Shown: positions 40,678 through 49,489, counted from the first letter of the stretch. The stretch is DNA of 64,000 nt from Natronobeatus ordinarius (GCF_024362485.1 NZ_CP101456.1:2418001-2482000); one strand, 5' to 3'. Numbers and translations are program-made. Notes: generated by a model from the letters alone, not told the origin.

Positions 40678-42774
40678 CTAGCCGGTCGCCACCTCGAATC
40701 GAGCACCGCCGTCGGCGCTTTCTGTCGCCGTGACCGTCCAGCCGTGGGCTTCGGCGATTCCCCTGACGATGGCGAGGCCGAAGCCAGTCCCGTCACTGAC
40801 CGTCGAGTATCCCTGTTCGAAGATCCCCTCACGCATCGATGGCGGAATACCTGGCCCGTCGTCTGCGACGTAGAACCCTTCCTCGTCCTCGAGGGGGCCG
40901 ACCCGGATCGTCACGTCCTCGCCGCCGTGTGTTACCGCGTTTGTCAGCAGGTTCTCGATCAACTGCCGCAGCCGCGACGCGTCGGCCTCGAGGCAGTAGT
41001 CCTCGAGTGTAACCTCCAGGTGGCGCCAGCCACCCGGTAGCGTCTCACAGACCGACTCGATCAGGACGGCAAGTTCGATCGGGCTGGTCCGTTCGACCTG
41101 CCGGCCTTTGTGTGCGAGCGTCAACAGGTCGTCGATGAGCGCGTTCATCCGCCCGTGTGCCGCCTCGATCCGGTCGAAGTCCTCCGGCGACCCGCTCTCC
41201 CGGGCGAGCTCGAGGCCGGCCTGTGCAACGGTAAGTGGGTTGCGGAGATCGTGGCTCACGACGGCGGTGAACTCCTCGAGACGGTCGTTGGTCCGCTCGA
41301 GCGTCCGTTCGCGCTCCTTGCGTTCGGTAACGTCCTGAAACGCGCCCCGGGCACCGATCAGGTCGCCATCGTCGTCGTACCACGGCGTTCCGAGCGTTCG
41401 GGCCCACCGGACCTCGTCGGTAGAGGTGACGATCCGCAACTCCAGATCGTAGCCCTCACCCGTCGTCTGCAGCCGCTCGAACGCGTCCGTGATCGTCGCT
41501 CTGTCCTGGGGGTGATAGAATTCGATCCCGTCCTCGACCGTCGGCTCGTACGCCATGGGAAGCTCGTGGATGCGGTAGACTTCCTCCGTCCATCGCATCC
41601 GCCCCGTCCGGAAGTCGACTTCCCAGCCGCCGATCGCCGCGGTTCGCTGGATCTGCCGGAGAAACTCCCGCTTTTGCTCGAGTTCCTGGGCCCGTCGTTT
41701 ATGTGCCGTGATATTTCGTCCCTCGGCCACGAGCAAGACGACGTCGCCCCGTTCGTCCGTGATCGGCCGAAGCGAGAAGTCGATAATTACGGCCCCGTCA
41801 GCGCCCTGGACCGCTTCGTCGTACCGGACGAACTCGCCGTCGGCTGCCGACTCGATCGCGGCTTTCAGGGTCTCCTGGGCTTCCACGCTGGTCTGCCACC
41901 AGCCGGATTTCCAGAGTGAATTTCCCACCACGTCCTCGCGGTCGAAGCCCCCGAATTCCAGCGCGGAGTCGTTCGCCTCGAGCAGCGTCCCGTCGGTATC
42001 GAGCAAGCCCGTAAACTGGTAGGTCTGGTTGAAGATGGCGTCGTACTGCCGTTCGCGTTCTTTGCGCTCGGTGATATTGCGCGTCGCGCCGACGATCTTT
42101 TCGATCCGGCCGTCGATAACGACCGGTGCAATTCGCGTTTCCCAATAGGACTGTTCGTCGGGGACCGCGAGGACTTCCTCGTACTCGAGTGGCTCACGTC
42201 GGGCGACACACGCGCGGTAGTTCTCGAGGATGGCCCCTCCATGTTCGTCACCGAAGACGTCCCGGAGTCGCTGTCCGCTGAGTTCGTCGTTCGTCAGCCC
42301 GGTGTGGGCTTCGTAGATCGGGTTCACTCGCTCGAGTCGAAACTCGTCACCGGCTTCGTCGACGTCGATGAGAAAGAGTGCGTCCTGCGTGTTCTCGAAC
42401 ACCGTTTCCGCGAGTCGAACGTCAGCCTCCCGGGCGTTTCGCTCGGTGAGTTCACGGGCGATGAGCGACAGGCCGCTCTCGTCGGCGTAGAGGGTTACCT
42501 CGAGCCAGGCGCCGGACGATCCGGGGAGTGGCGTTTCGACCGACCGCGATTCGTGCGTGTCCATGACCGCACGGCAGTGTGACTCGAGGGACGAACCAGC
42601 AAGTTCGGGGATGGCGCCCCAGAGAACGTCACCCTCGATGTCAGCTGCTGGGATGCCAGTTACCGTCTCCATTCGTTCGTTCCAGTACGTGACCAGCCAG
42701 TCGGAGTCGACCGCGCAGTACGCATCTGTGATGCGGTCGATCAACCGCTCGTACTCGGGTCGGGAGTCGGTCAT
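40678..42774 (-). CDS. Multi-PAS sensor histidine kinase
   Basis: The 698-residue soluble kinase has four PAS domains (about residues 5-115, 120-240, 245-365 and 375-490), a dimerisation helix with the phospho-accepting His in AVVSHDLRNPLTVAQ, and an ATPase domain (N-box ENLLTNAVTHG, G1 DDGPGIPPSM, G2 GTGFGLAIVRG). No transmembrane helices were seen, so it senses cytoplasmic signals such as redox or small ligands. It lies 109 nt downstream of a response-regulator gene on the same strand and they probably work together. The start MTDSRPEYE is chosen over 42807. Confidence 0.9.
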   Translation of the reverse strand: MTDSRPEYERLIDRITDAYCAVDSDWLVTYWNERMETVTGIPAADIEGDVLWGAIPELAGSSLESHCRAVMDTHESRSVETPLPGSSGAWLEVTLYADESGLSLIARELTERNAREADVRLAETVFENTQDALFLIDVDEAGDEFRLERVNPIYEAHTGLTNDELSGQRLRDVFGDEHGGAILENYRACVARREPLEYEEVLAVPDEQSYWETRIAPVVIDGRIEKIVGATRNITERKERERQYDAIFNQTYQFTGLLDTDGTLLEANDSALEFGGFDREDVVGNSLWKSGWWQTSVEAQETLKAAIESAADGEFVRYDEAVQGADGAVIIDFSLRPITDERGDVVLLVAEGRNITAHKRRAQELEQKREFLRQIQRTAAIGGWEVDFRTGRMRWTEEVYRIHELPMAYEPTVEDGIEFYHPQDRATITDAFERLQTTGEGYDLELRIVTSTDEVRWARTLGTPWYDDDGDLIGARGAFQDVTERKERERTLERTNDRLEEFTAVVSHDLRNPLTVAQAGLELARESGSPEDFDRIEAAHGRMNALIDDLLTLAHKGRQVERTSPIELAVLIESVCETLPGGWRHLEVTLEDYCLEADASRLRQLIENLLTNAVTHGGEDVTIRVGPLEDEEGFYVADDGPGIPPSMREGIFEQGYSTVSDGTGFGLAIVRGIAEAHGWTVTATESADGGARFEVATG

Positions 42775-42883
42775 CGGTCGGGTGGGAACGCAGTTGGGGT
42801 GATACACACTGACTGGTGCCTGTTCTGCCCGCCGGACGGAGTGAGAGCGGCCGAGCGATGGGCTCGGATCGGGGGACGACGGG

Positions 42884-43657
42884 TTACTCCCGGGTAACGG
42901 CCGTGCGAATCCGTTCGACCAGCACGTCGAACCGTTCGGGATCCGGTCCCTTCCGGACGTAATCGGTGACGCCGGTCGCGATCGCCTCGCTGGCGACTCG
43001 CTCGCTTCCCTTGGCGGTAAAGACGATGAACGGAACCGTCGCGTCCTCCTCGCGAACGACTTTCAAAAAATCGAGGCCGCTGATGGCCGGCATCTGGTAG
43101 TCGCTGACGATACAGTCGAACGACGCCTCCTCGAGCGTCGAGACGGCCTCGTGCGTGCTCGCTGCGGTCGTGACCGCGATGTCGTCGTTCTCGCGTTCGA
43201 TGTAGGCTCCGATGGTTTCGGGGAGCCCCGGCTCGTCGTCGACGAGCAACACCGTGATCTCCTCGTCCGCGTCGGCTCGGTCGGCTGACTCGTGCGCCCT
43301 CTCGATGCGAATCTCCTGACGAACCGCGAGGTCGAGCCACTCGCCGATCTCGCCGTGGAGCCGCGTCGATTCGACGATGCCATCCGCCGGGTCGTACGTG
43401 AGAAGGCCGTGGTCCTCGAGTACTGGGAGCTGACTGTGGAGCAACGACGTCGACAGGGCCGCTCGGTCGTCCTCGTCGAGGTCGTCCGTACTGACCGCGG
43501 TGAGTACGTCGAGCAGTTCCTCGAGCGTCCCAACCCTGTGTTGACGGAGGTGAAACAGGACGGTCCGTCGTCTCGAGTCCGCGAGCACCCGAAAGAGCTC
43601 GTCACTCGAGAGGGAAACGCGACCGTGACTGGCTGAACCGGAGTCCTCGTCGTCCAT
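42884..43657 (-). CDS. Response regulator with N-terminal winged-HTH-like domain and C-terminal receiver
   Basis: The 257-residue protein has an N-terminal winged-HTH-like domain (about residues 15-115; ELFRVLADSRRRTVLFHLRQ, DVLTAVSTDDLDEDDRAAL and HSQLPVLEDHGLLTYD) and a C-terminal receiver domain. The receiver shows DDEP for the acid pair, CIVSDYQMP with the phospho-aspartate, FTAKG and a final DYVRKG lysine. The domain order HTH then receiver is the reverse of bacterial OmpR-type regulators. It would receive phosphate from the downstream PAS kinase. The start MDDEDSG is chosen. Confidence 0.87.
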   Translation of the reverse strand: MDDEDSGSASHGRVSLSSDELFRVLADSRRRTVLFHLRQHRVGTLEELLDVLTAVSTDDLDEDDRAALSTSLLHSQLPVLEDHGLLTYDPADGIVESTRLHGEIGEWLDLAVRQEIRIERAHESADRADADEEITVLLVDDEPGLPETIGAYIERENDDIAVTTAASTHEAVSTLEEASFDCIVSDYQMPAISGLDFLKVVREEDATVPFIVFTAKGSERVASEAIATGVTDYVRKGPDPERFDVLVERIRTAVTRE

Positions 43658-43882
43658 AGGAGGGTGAGAACGCCACACAAACATAAGTATTGTTTACTGC
43701 TCGGAAATATTACTATTCTGGCTGAGAGTCCGGCTGGCTGGCCACTCCGAAGAGCCCCCGCGTACAGTAGTTACCAACCGGTATTGAGTTGCCCACCGGT
43801 ATTGGCGTATTTCCCCGCCTCGCCAGCTCGAGTCGCAACTCACGCTGTGCGGAACGGACACATTGTCGGAGTCAGGTCTGAC

Positions 43883-43914
43883 GGCGATCACCGGTAAGCA
43901 CAACCATCGTCATT
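43883..43914. repeat. Half copy of the palindromic dispersed repeat
   Basis: GGCGATCACCGGTAA (43883-43897) is identical to an inner arm of the full copies at 7394 and 55413. CACAACCATCGTCATT (43899-43914) matches an outer arm. The other half is missing. The stop codon of the adjacent minus-strand gene (43910-43912) lies inside it. Confidence 0.8.
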
Positions 43915-44173
43915 TCGTCGAAGTGTTATCGTAGCCGTGCTTTCGATACCAGACTCGAGCACCGACCGGTGACTCACCGTCCTCGAGGTTCAGCCGGGAC
44001 AGCACCAGTTCCCTGATCGCGACCGTGACGGTGAGTTCGACCGTCTCTCCCCGGTCGGTCCGGACCTCGAAAACGCAGTGTCCGTCCTGGTCGGTAATGT
44101 GTTCGATGGTCCCGACGGACCACCGTTCGAGATCGTGTGTCGGTTTTCGCGCGTGAATTCGGTCGTGAGTCAT
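43910..44173 (-). CDS. Hypothetical small protein
   Basis: The 87-residue soluble protein starts with MTHDRIHARKPTHDLERW. Beta-strand-rich sequence follows (SVGTIEHITDQDGHCVFEV, ETVELTVTVAIRELVLSRL, ARVWYRKHGYD). It resembles a small beta-barrel, but no family function can be given. Its stop lies within the half copy of the palindromic repeat. It is on the same strand as the response regulator, 253 nt upstream of it. Confidence 0.6.
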   Translation of the reverse strand: MTHDRIHARKPTHDLERWSVGTIEHITDQDGHCVFEVRTDRGETVELTVTVAIRELVLSRLNLEDGESPVGARVWYRKHGYDNTSTK

Positions 44174-44255
44174 GAGTTCGGCGAAGTGTGTCGCGACGCG
44201 ATCGGCGTTTCGAACGGAGTGGCGCTGGGCGACAGCGGAACCCGGATTGGGCGTC

Positions 44256-44597
44256 TCACTCGCGAATGCCGTACGAGGTGGGAGTCGTCGACGGTCCGAG
44301 GATAATCAGGACTGTAATCTCTTCGGCGATGTGGAAAAAGTCGTGCTCGAGGTCGGGTTCGACGAAGACGAGGTCACCCGCCTCGATGTCGTGCGTGTCG
44401 TCGCCAACGCGGAGTTTGCCCGACCCCGAAAGGACGTAGTACAGTTCCTGCTCGTTGTGGGGGTTCTTCGGGGCAGCACTGGCAGTGGGGTACTTTCCTA
44501 CTTCGACGGTGAGCGGTCCTGTACTGAGTACTTCCTTGTGCTGGAGTTCGTTCGGCTCGAGGTCGTCGACCAGCTCGGTGATCGAGGCGAGAGTCAT
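44256..44597 (-). CDS. Cupin-domain protein
   Basis: The 113-residue protein is a single small cupin barrel. The metal-ligand motif appears as NPHNEQELYYVLSGSGKLRVG (motif 1, quoted in parts: NPHNEQELYYVL, SGSGKLRVG) and GDLVFVEPDLEHDFFHI (motif 2). Both carry the expected His/Glu residues, so a metal is likely bound. Single-domain cupins act as dioxygenases, isomerases or sensors; the substrate is unknown. The ATG at 44597 (MTLASITELV) gives a normal family length. Confidence 0.83.
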   Translation of the reverse strand: MTLASITELVDDLEPNELQHKEVLSTGPLTVEVGKYPTASAAPKNPHNEQELYYVLSGSGKLRVGDDTHDIEAGDLVFVEPDLEHDFFHIAEEITVLIILGPSTTPTSYGIRE

Positions 44598-44763
44598 TTG
44601 TTACCGCTTACCCCACATCGGCTTAACGCTGTTGCCTCTGCTCGTTCCCGTAGAGAGCGATCTGTGGCCTGAAACAGCCGGTATCGGGAGATGTGCGAGC
44701 TGTTGAGCCGGAGACTCGTGCTCCGAACTCCGGCCTCGAGCGAGCGGACACGACGCGTCGCCG

Positions 44764-45165
44764 TCACTCCTCGTCCTCGCTCGCCTCGAAGTCCGCGAGT
44801 TCGAACAGCGGCTCGTAGTCGTCGGGAAGCTGGTTGCGCGCCTTCTCGAGGTTTCCCGCCGGAACGACCTCGGCGAGCAGGGCGACGAGCTGCTGGGCGT
44901 GGTGGTTCGCGTCCGCTCGATCGACGCCCTCGCGTTCTGCCACCCGGTCGAGGAATTCGTCGTAGTCGAACCGCTGGCCCGACGCTGCCGCGGTCAGGTA
45001 ACGGTCGATTTCCATCGGCAGCGGGCTCGCGAGGTCGGTCGCCTCGCCCTCGTGGAGCCGTTCGCCGAGCGTCGTGAGCGTCGCCCGCGTGGATCGAACC
45101 GCCTGGCCGAACTCCGCGAGCTCGAGTCGGTGCTGGACCTGGCCGACGAACTCTTTGTAGTTCAT
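44764..45165 (-). CDS. DUF2267-family protein
   Basis: The product of about 133 residues starts MNYKEFVGQVQHRLEL, a typical opening of DUF2267. The body is all-helical: AVRSTRATLTTLGERL, then LPMEIDRYL, FDYDEFLDRVAEREG, and an acidic C-terminus. An ATG 12 codons upstream (45201) gives a longer N-terminus (MDFSLGPLKRAA) not expected in the family. The function of DUF2267 is unknown; members often sit beside stress or CBS proteins, and here a CBS protein gene is just upstream. Confidence 0.8.
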   Translation of the reverse strand: MNYKEFVGQVQHRLELAEFGQAVRSTRATLTTLGERLHEGEATDLASPLPMEIDRYLTAAASGQRFDYDEFLDRVAEREGVDRADANHHAQQLVALLAEVVPAGNLEKARNQLPDDYEPLFELADFEASEDEE

Positions 45166-45222
45166 CGCCGCTCGCTTCAACGGACCGAGGGAAAAGTCCA
45201 CGGGCTGAACCGATCCTCGGCG

Positions 45223-45645
45223 TCAGTACGGCGGCCGTTGAGCGCGTACGACGCCTGCGAGCTCCTGTTGTTCGTCGGCGAGCAGTTCGTTCAGGTCGTC
45301 GGCGGTGATGATCCCGGCGAGGTTCCCGTCCGAGTCGACGACCGGCAGGCGTCGGACGCCGTGCTCGCTCATCAGCTCGGTGGCCTTGTAGAAGCCGGCG
45401 TGGCGGTCGATGGTACACAGCTCTGCAGACATCACGTCCTCGGCGGTGTGTTCGGCCGGGTCGGCCCCTTCGGCGAGCACACGCATCGCGAGGTCGCGAT
45501 CGGTGACGATCCCGACCGGGTCCGGGCCGTCGGTGATCACGATGCTGCCGACGTCCGAATCGTTCATGGTCGCTGCGAGTTCCTGGATCGGCGTCTCCGG
45601 CGTCGCCGTCACGACGTCGTTCCGTGCGAGGTTTTCGACTGGCAT
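45223..45645 (-). CDS. Two-CBS-domain protein
   Basis: The 140-residue protein is a tandem CBS pair (about residues 8-63 and 73-128; GSIVITDGPDPVGIVTDRDLA and RRLPVVDSDGNLAGIITADDL, quoted in parts). Such pairs bind adenine nucleotides or S-adenosylmethionine and sense energy or metabolite state. There is no fused enzyme. The frame is open to 45750, but the ATG at 45645 gives the usual N-terminus (MPVENLARNDV). It diverges from the HerA-like ATPase gene and precedes the DUF2267 gene in the same direction. Confidence 0.87.
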   Translation of the reverse strand: MPVENLARNDVVTATPETPIQELAATMNDSDVGSIVITDGPDPVGIVTDRDLAMRVLAEGADPAEHTAEDVMSAELCTIDRHAGFYKATELMSEHGVRRLPVVDSDGNLAGIITADDLNELLADEQQELAGVVRAQRPPY

Positions 45646-45792
45646 GGGCGTCCAGGTAGTCCCCACCACGACGACCGGTATAGTAGTGTAGCCGCCGACT
45701 CGAGCGACGCCAATATTCAAGTTCTCCCCATCGAACTGTACGCATATCATGACCGTATCGCGAGCGGACGGGTCGGCCCCGGTGAGCGAGCC

Positions 45793-47535
45793 GTGAGCGA
45801 GCAGCGAACGATCGTCGTCGGGGAGACCGGAACCGGCGAGGACGTGAGCCTGCCCGTCGTCCAGGTGCTCACCGGCCGGGGGTTCGTCACCGGCAAGAGC
45901 GGCAGCGGGAAGTCGAACACCGCGTCGGTGATCGCCGAGGAGCTGCTCGAGTCAGGCTACCCACTCCTGGTGGTCGACACCGACGGCGAGTACTACGGGC
46001 TGAAAGAGGAGTACGAGATGCTCCACGCCGGCGCGGACGAGGAGTGTGACGTCCAGATCGGGCCGGAACACGCCGAACAGATGGCGCGACTGGCCCTCGA
46101 GGAGAACGTCCCCGTCATCCTCGACGTCTCGGGCTACCTCGACGAAGAGGTCGCCGACGAACTCTTGCGAGAGACGGCTCGGCAGCTGTTCGTCAAGGAG
46201 AAGAAGCTCAAGAAACCCTTCCTCCTCGTGGTCGAGGAGGTCCACGAGTACATCCCCGAGGGCGGCGGCGTCGGCGAGACGGGAAAGATGCTGATCAAGA
46301 TCGGCAAACGGGGGCGAAAACACGGCCTCGGCATCCTGGGGATCAGCCAGCGACCGGCGGACGTCAAGAAGGACTTCATCACCCAGGCGAACTGGCTGGT
46401 CTGGCACCGGCTGACCTGGGACAACGACACGAAGGTCGTCGGCCGAATCATCGACACCGAGTACGCCGAACGCGTCTCCGAACTCGACGACGGCCAGGCG
46501 TTCATCCAGACCGACTGGACCGACGAGGGCGTCCGCAAGATCCAGTTCCGACGCAAACGCACCTTCGACGCCGGCGCGACTCCCGGCCTCGACGACTTCG
46601 AACGCCCCGAACTCAAGTCCGTCTCCGACGCCCTCGTCGGCGACCTCCAGGAGATCAGCGACCGAAAACAGCGCGAGGAGAGCCGACTCGAGGAGCTCGA
46701 GCGAAAGCTCGACCAGCGCGAGTCGAAGATCGACGACCTCCAGGACGAGCTCGCCTCCGCTCGAAACGTCTCGACGGCCGCGAATCAGCTGGCCGAGGCG
46801 CTCAGCGAACCGGAGACGGTCCAGTCACAGCTCCCCGACTCGAGCGAACAGCTCAGACGGCTTCACGACGAACTCGTCGAACTCGAGGCCGAACGGGACG
46901 AACTCGCGGCCGACCTCGAGCAGGCCGAGGCGGCGCTCGAGCGACGGGACGAACGGATCGAAGAACTCGAAGCCGAGGTCGACGGGCTCGAACTCGAGCG
47001 CGACGTCTTAGAGGCCGAACTCGAGAGCCTCGAAGCCGAGCTCACAGAGCGCGAGGCGGAGGTCGATCGCCTCCGCGAACGGACGGCCGACCCCGAGAAT
47101 GGGGCGGACGAGGAGTCGACGATCATCCAGCCCGAGGTCGACGCAGTCGAACTCGGCTACACCGATTCCGGATCGGACGCGGACGGCGGGGACGACGACG
47201 AAGACGGTGCAGCGGGCGAGTGGGTGGTCGTCGACGATCGCCAGCAACTCTCCGAAGCGCTCGAGCTACCGGGTGTGAGCGAACGCCTCGAGCGAGCCAG
47301 CGCGGACTCGCGGTGTTCGCTCGAGACCGCCCGGGAAGTCGTCACGATCCTGGCCTGCGATGGACCGATGCGAACCGAGGCGCTCGCCGAGCGCGTCGAC
47401 CGGTCGCCCGTCGCCGTCCAGAGTCTGCTGTCGGAGCTGCGAACCGAGTCGCTGCTCGACCGCCCGGACGAACGGACGTACGCGGTCGCCGACGACGTCC
47501 TCGAGGTGCTCGCGGGGAAGCGGCCGGAGGAGTGA
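45793..47535 (+). CDS. HerA-like ATPase with coiled coil and winged-helix C-terminus
   Basis: The 580-residue protein has an N-terminal HerA/FtsK-type ATPase (about residues 20-270): Walker A VTGKSGSGKSNTASV, Walker B LLVVEEVHEYIPEGG, GISQRPADVKKDF and a DNA-translocase-like arginine-rich strand (IQFRRKRTF). A long coiled coil (about 290-440) and an acidic linker precede a C-terminal winged helix (GPMRTEALAERVDRSPVAVQSLL). It resembles archaeal DNA-processing helicases, but not the canonical HerA of the NurA operon. The start is the GTG at 45793; an ATG at 45749 opens only a 15-codon frame that stops in a GTGA overlap here. Confidence 0.8.
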   Translation: MSEQRTIVVGETGTGEDVSLPVVQVLTGRGFVTGKSGSGKSNTASVIAEELLESGYPLLVVDTDGEYYGLKEEYEMLHAGADEECDVQIGPEHAEQMARLALEENVPVILDVSGYLDEEVADELLRETARQLFVKEKKLKKPFLLVVEEVHEYIPEGGGVGETGKMLIKIGKRGRKHGLGILGISQRPADVKKDFITQANWLVWHRLTWDNDTKVVGRIIDTEYAERVSELDDGQAFIQTDWTDEGVRKIQFRRKRTFDAGATPGLDDFERPELKSVSDALVGDLQEISDRKQREESRLEELERKLDQRESKIDDLQDELASARNVSTAANQLAEALSEPETVQSQLPDSSEQLRRLHDELVELEAERDELAADLEQAEAALERRDERIEELEAEVDGLELERDVLEAELESLEAELTEREAEVDRLRERTADPENGADEESTIIQPEVDAVELGYTDSGSDADGGDDDEDGAAGEWVVVDDRQQLSEALELPGVSERLERASADSRCSLETAREVVTILACDGPMRTEALAERVDRSPVAVQSLLSELRTESLLDRPDERTYAVADDVLEVLAGKRPEE

Positions 47536-47560
47536 CGCGACTGGCGATGGGAACGCGGAC

Positions 47561-47605
47561 GAACGAGCGGGGACCGTGAACGAGCGGGGACCGTGAACGA
47601 GCGGC
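47561..47605. repeat. 17-bp tandem repeat between the ATPase and VapC genes
   Basis: GAACGAGCGGGGACCGT occurs at 47561-47577 and 47578-47594, followed by a truncated third unit (GAACGAGCGG). It lies between the ATPase stop (47535) and the convergent VapC stop (47608). Confidence 0.85.
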
Positions 47606-47607
47606 GA

Positions 47608-48021
47608 TCAGAACGTGGTCCAGTCGACGACCTCGAGGTCGTCGATCCGTTCGAAGTGCGAGACGTTCGCCGTCAACACAGGCACTCGTTCGGTGCGGGC
47701 GGTCGACGCGACGTACACGTCGTGGAGGTCGTTCAGCGGTTCGCCGCGTCGTTTCAGCGTCGCGATCACGGCCGCGGCGTCGACCGCGACGGCCCGGGTG
47801 ACCGGGAGGACCTCGAAGCGAGCGAGGAGTCGGTCGAGCCCGTCGACGGCGTCGCGGTACGCCTCGGAGGTCGGTTCGTACCCCAGTTCGATCCCGAGAC
47901 GGAGTTCGGTGACGGTCACCATGCTGACGGCGTGGCGACCCTCGGCGTCGAGTTTGCGGACGCGCTCTTCGACGCCGCCCCGATCGATGTCGACGAGTAC
48001 CGACGTATCACAGAGTTTCAT
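47608..48021 (-). CDS. vapC: VapC-type PIN-domain toxin
   Basis: The 137-residue protein is a PIN-domain ribonuclease. Acidic active-site residues appear in MKLCDTSVLVDI, MVTVTELRLGIELGYE and PLNDLHDVYVASTA, and the fold ends with VPVLTANVSHFERI. As a VapC toxin it would cleave RNA in trans when freed from its antitoxin. The ATG at 48021 overlaps the vapB frame by 14 nt, so the two are translationally coupled. The open frame to 48087 is not used because it would run through the antitoxin. Confidence 0.9.
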   Translation of the reverse strand: MKLCDTSVLVDIDRGGVEERVRKLDAEGRHAVSMVTVTELRLGIELGYEPTSEAYRDAVDGLDRLLARFEVLPVTRAVAVDAAAVIATLKRRGEPLNDLHDVYVASTARTERVPVLTANVSHFERIDDLEVVDWTTF

Positions 48022-48235
48022 CGTCGAGCCGGGACAGCGTCCCCTCCGAGAGGCGGCCAATCTCTTCGCGGGCTGCAGCGACGGCATCCGGGTTGAGGAC
48101 GCCTTCGCCGTGGACGTCCGCCAGTCGGGCGCGCTCGTCGAGCGTGTCCGCGATCACCTCGCTGAAGCTCCGATCGCCCTTTTCGCGTTTCAGCCGCTCG
48201 TAGACGTCGTCGGCGATCGCGATGTTCTTGCTCAT
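48008..48235 (-). CDS. vapB: VapB-type antitoxin
   Basis: The 75-residue protein starts MSKNIAIADDVYERLKREKGD and has the haloarchaeal VapB/ribbon-helix-helix-like N-terminus. KGDRSFSEVIADTLDERARLAD and an acidic C-terminal helix (EEIGRLSEGTLSRLDDE) to wrap VapC complete it. An upstream in-frame ATG (48256) would start inside the perfect palindrome at 48242-48259. The ATG at 48235 is therefore preferred, which leaves the palindrome as the operator for autoregulation. Confidence 0.87.
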   Translation of the reverse strand: MSKNIAIADDVYERLKREKGDRSFSEVIADTLDERARLADVHGEGVLNPDAVAAAREEIGRLSEGTLSRLDDETL

Positions 48236-48241
48236 AGCCTG

Positions 48242-48259
48242 CGTATGGGTACCCATACG
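48242..48259. promoter_or_regulatory. Perfect 18-bp palindrome at the vapBC promoter
   Basis: CGTATGGGTACCCATACG is its own complement and lies 6 nt upstream of the vapB ATG. Such a site is expected for the VapB-VapC complex, which represses its own operon by binding near the start. No other copy was noticed in the window. Confidence 0.75.
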
Positions 48260-48301
48260 TAAAAACGTCGCGTCGACGAAATCCGACGCCGATCACTCGT
48301 C

Positions 48302-49489
48302 TTACCACATACTGGAGTGCTCGTGGGACTGGACGATGAACGAGTTGAGCCGTGCGCTGATGCTCTCGTCGCCCGGGTCGTCGATGGCGTACCACGACGG
48401 TGGGTTCTCCCGCTGGTCCTCGAGCAGGATCGTCAGCGAGAGCAGCTCGCGTTCCGGCGGGACGTCGGCCGGCCGGTCGCCGATGGGGTCACCGTCGTCG
48501 TCGACGAGGCGGCGGACGAACTCGTCGGAGCCGGTCGTCCACAGCGTCTCGCCGCGGCGTTGCACCGTCGCCACCTGGCATCGATAGGTGCTGTCGAGGT
48601 CGTTGTCCAGGCGGTCCGCGTACGTCGTTTCCCCCATCTCGAACGGGGCGTGGTGTTTACACAGGAGGATGTCGGTGCCGTAGTCCCCCTCGTCGAACGA
48701 CCGAAACGGGTCGAGGTACCCCCGGGGCGACGTCCGGAGTTCCTGTGCCCGGAGTTCGTCCGGGTCCGTCGTCGTCCACCCCTGGAAGACGTAGTCGGTC
48801 GGCTCGATTACCACCTTCTTCGAGAGCGGATCGTTGGCGTACCACTCGGGGTCCGGGGCTTCCGTCTTCCGGAGCACGACGGACCCGTTCTCGAGCGTCC
48901 GCGCGTCCCACACGGGCGCCCCCAGGAGCCGGTCCCGGCCGCCGAGGTGGTCACACCACACCGGGCCGAACACGGTCACCCACGGCAACGTCGACAGCGT
49001 CGCCTCGGCCGGCGGCGCGTTCGGGTACCCGACGTTCATCCCGCCCTCGTCGAGGAAGGTTCCGATCGCCCCCCACGGATCGGTTTCGATCACGGTCCCG
49101 GCGAGCGCCTGGAGGAACCGTTCACCCCGCCGCACGGCGACCGACTCGGGGATGTCGTCGCCGACTAGCGCCCCTTCGCGGTCGAACACGTGCAGCGACG
49201 GCTCCGCTGGATCTGTCTTCTCGAGGGCGACGTGCACCCCCGCTTCGAACCCGTCGAGCGAGAGGTAGACGTGTCCGTTGCCGTTCGCCGCGATCGCGTC
49301 GCCGGCCCGGCCGGGCGTCGCGACCTCCCGCTCGGGATCGGACCCCGAGTCGACGCTGTACTCGACGCAGGCGTCGGTCGTCGTCGACTCGAACCCGGCC
49401 TCGAGAAAGCGGTCGACGACCCGTTCGACGGTCGTCGCCGACAGCCGATCGGCGTACACCGGCGCGATGAACCTGTAGCTATCACCCAT
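48302..49489 (-). CDS. Hypothetical protein, possibly a haloarchaeal orphan
   Basis: The 395-residue acidic soluble protein starts at MGDSYRFIAPVYADRL; the frame to 49747 is open but looks non-coding above this. Motifs include AANGNGHVYLSLDGFEAGVHVAL, TVFGPVWCDHLGGRDRLLGAPVWDAR and LLCKHHAPFEMGETTY (each quoted in part). The His/Cys-containing segments could bind metal. I do not recognise a family. It is oriented toward vapBC and lies at the left edge of the accessory patch. Confidence 0.55.
   Translation of the reverse strand: MGDSYRFIAPVYADRLSATTVERVVDRFLEAGFESTTTDACVEYSVDSGSDPEREVATPGRAGDAIAANGNGHVYLSLDGFEAGVHVALEKTDPAEPSLHVFDREGALVGDDIPESVAVRRGERFLQALAGTVIETDPWGAIGTFLDEGGMNVGYPNAPPAEATLSTLPWVTVFGPVWCDHLGGRDRLLGAPVWDARTLENGSVVLRKTEAPDPEWYANDPLSKKVVIEPTDYVFQGWTTTDPDELRAQELRTSPRGYLDPFRSFDEGDYGTDILLCKHHAPFEMGETTYADRLDNDLDSTYRCQVATVQRRGETLWTTGSDEFVRRLVDDDGDPIGDRPADVPPERELLSLTILLEDQRENPPSWYAIDDPGDESISARLNSFIVQSHEHSSMW

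Noticed and set aside
43776-43805. Direct repeat CCGGTATTG (43778 and 43796) as an operator
   Set aside because: It is 18 nt apart and lies far from the next start codon; there is not enough support for a regulatory call.
44899-45792. Longer N-terminus of the HerA-like ATPase running over the CBS gene
   Set aside because: The upstream 298 codons are the shadow of the CBS and DUF2267 genes on the other strand and do not resemble an ATPase N-terminus. The GTG at 45793 is a better start.
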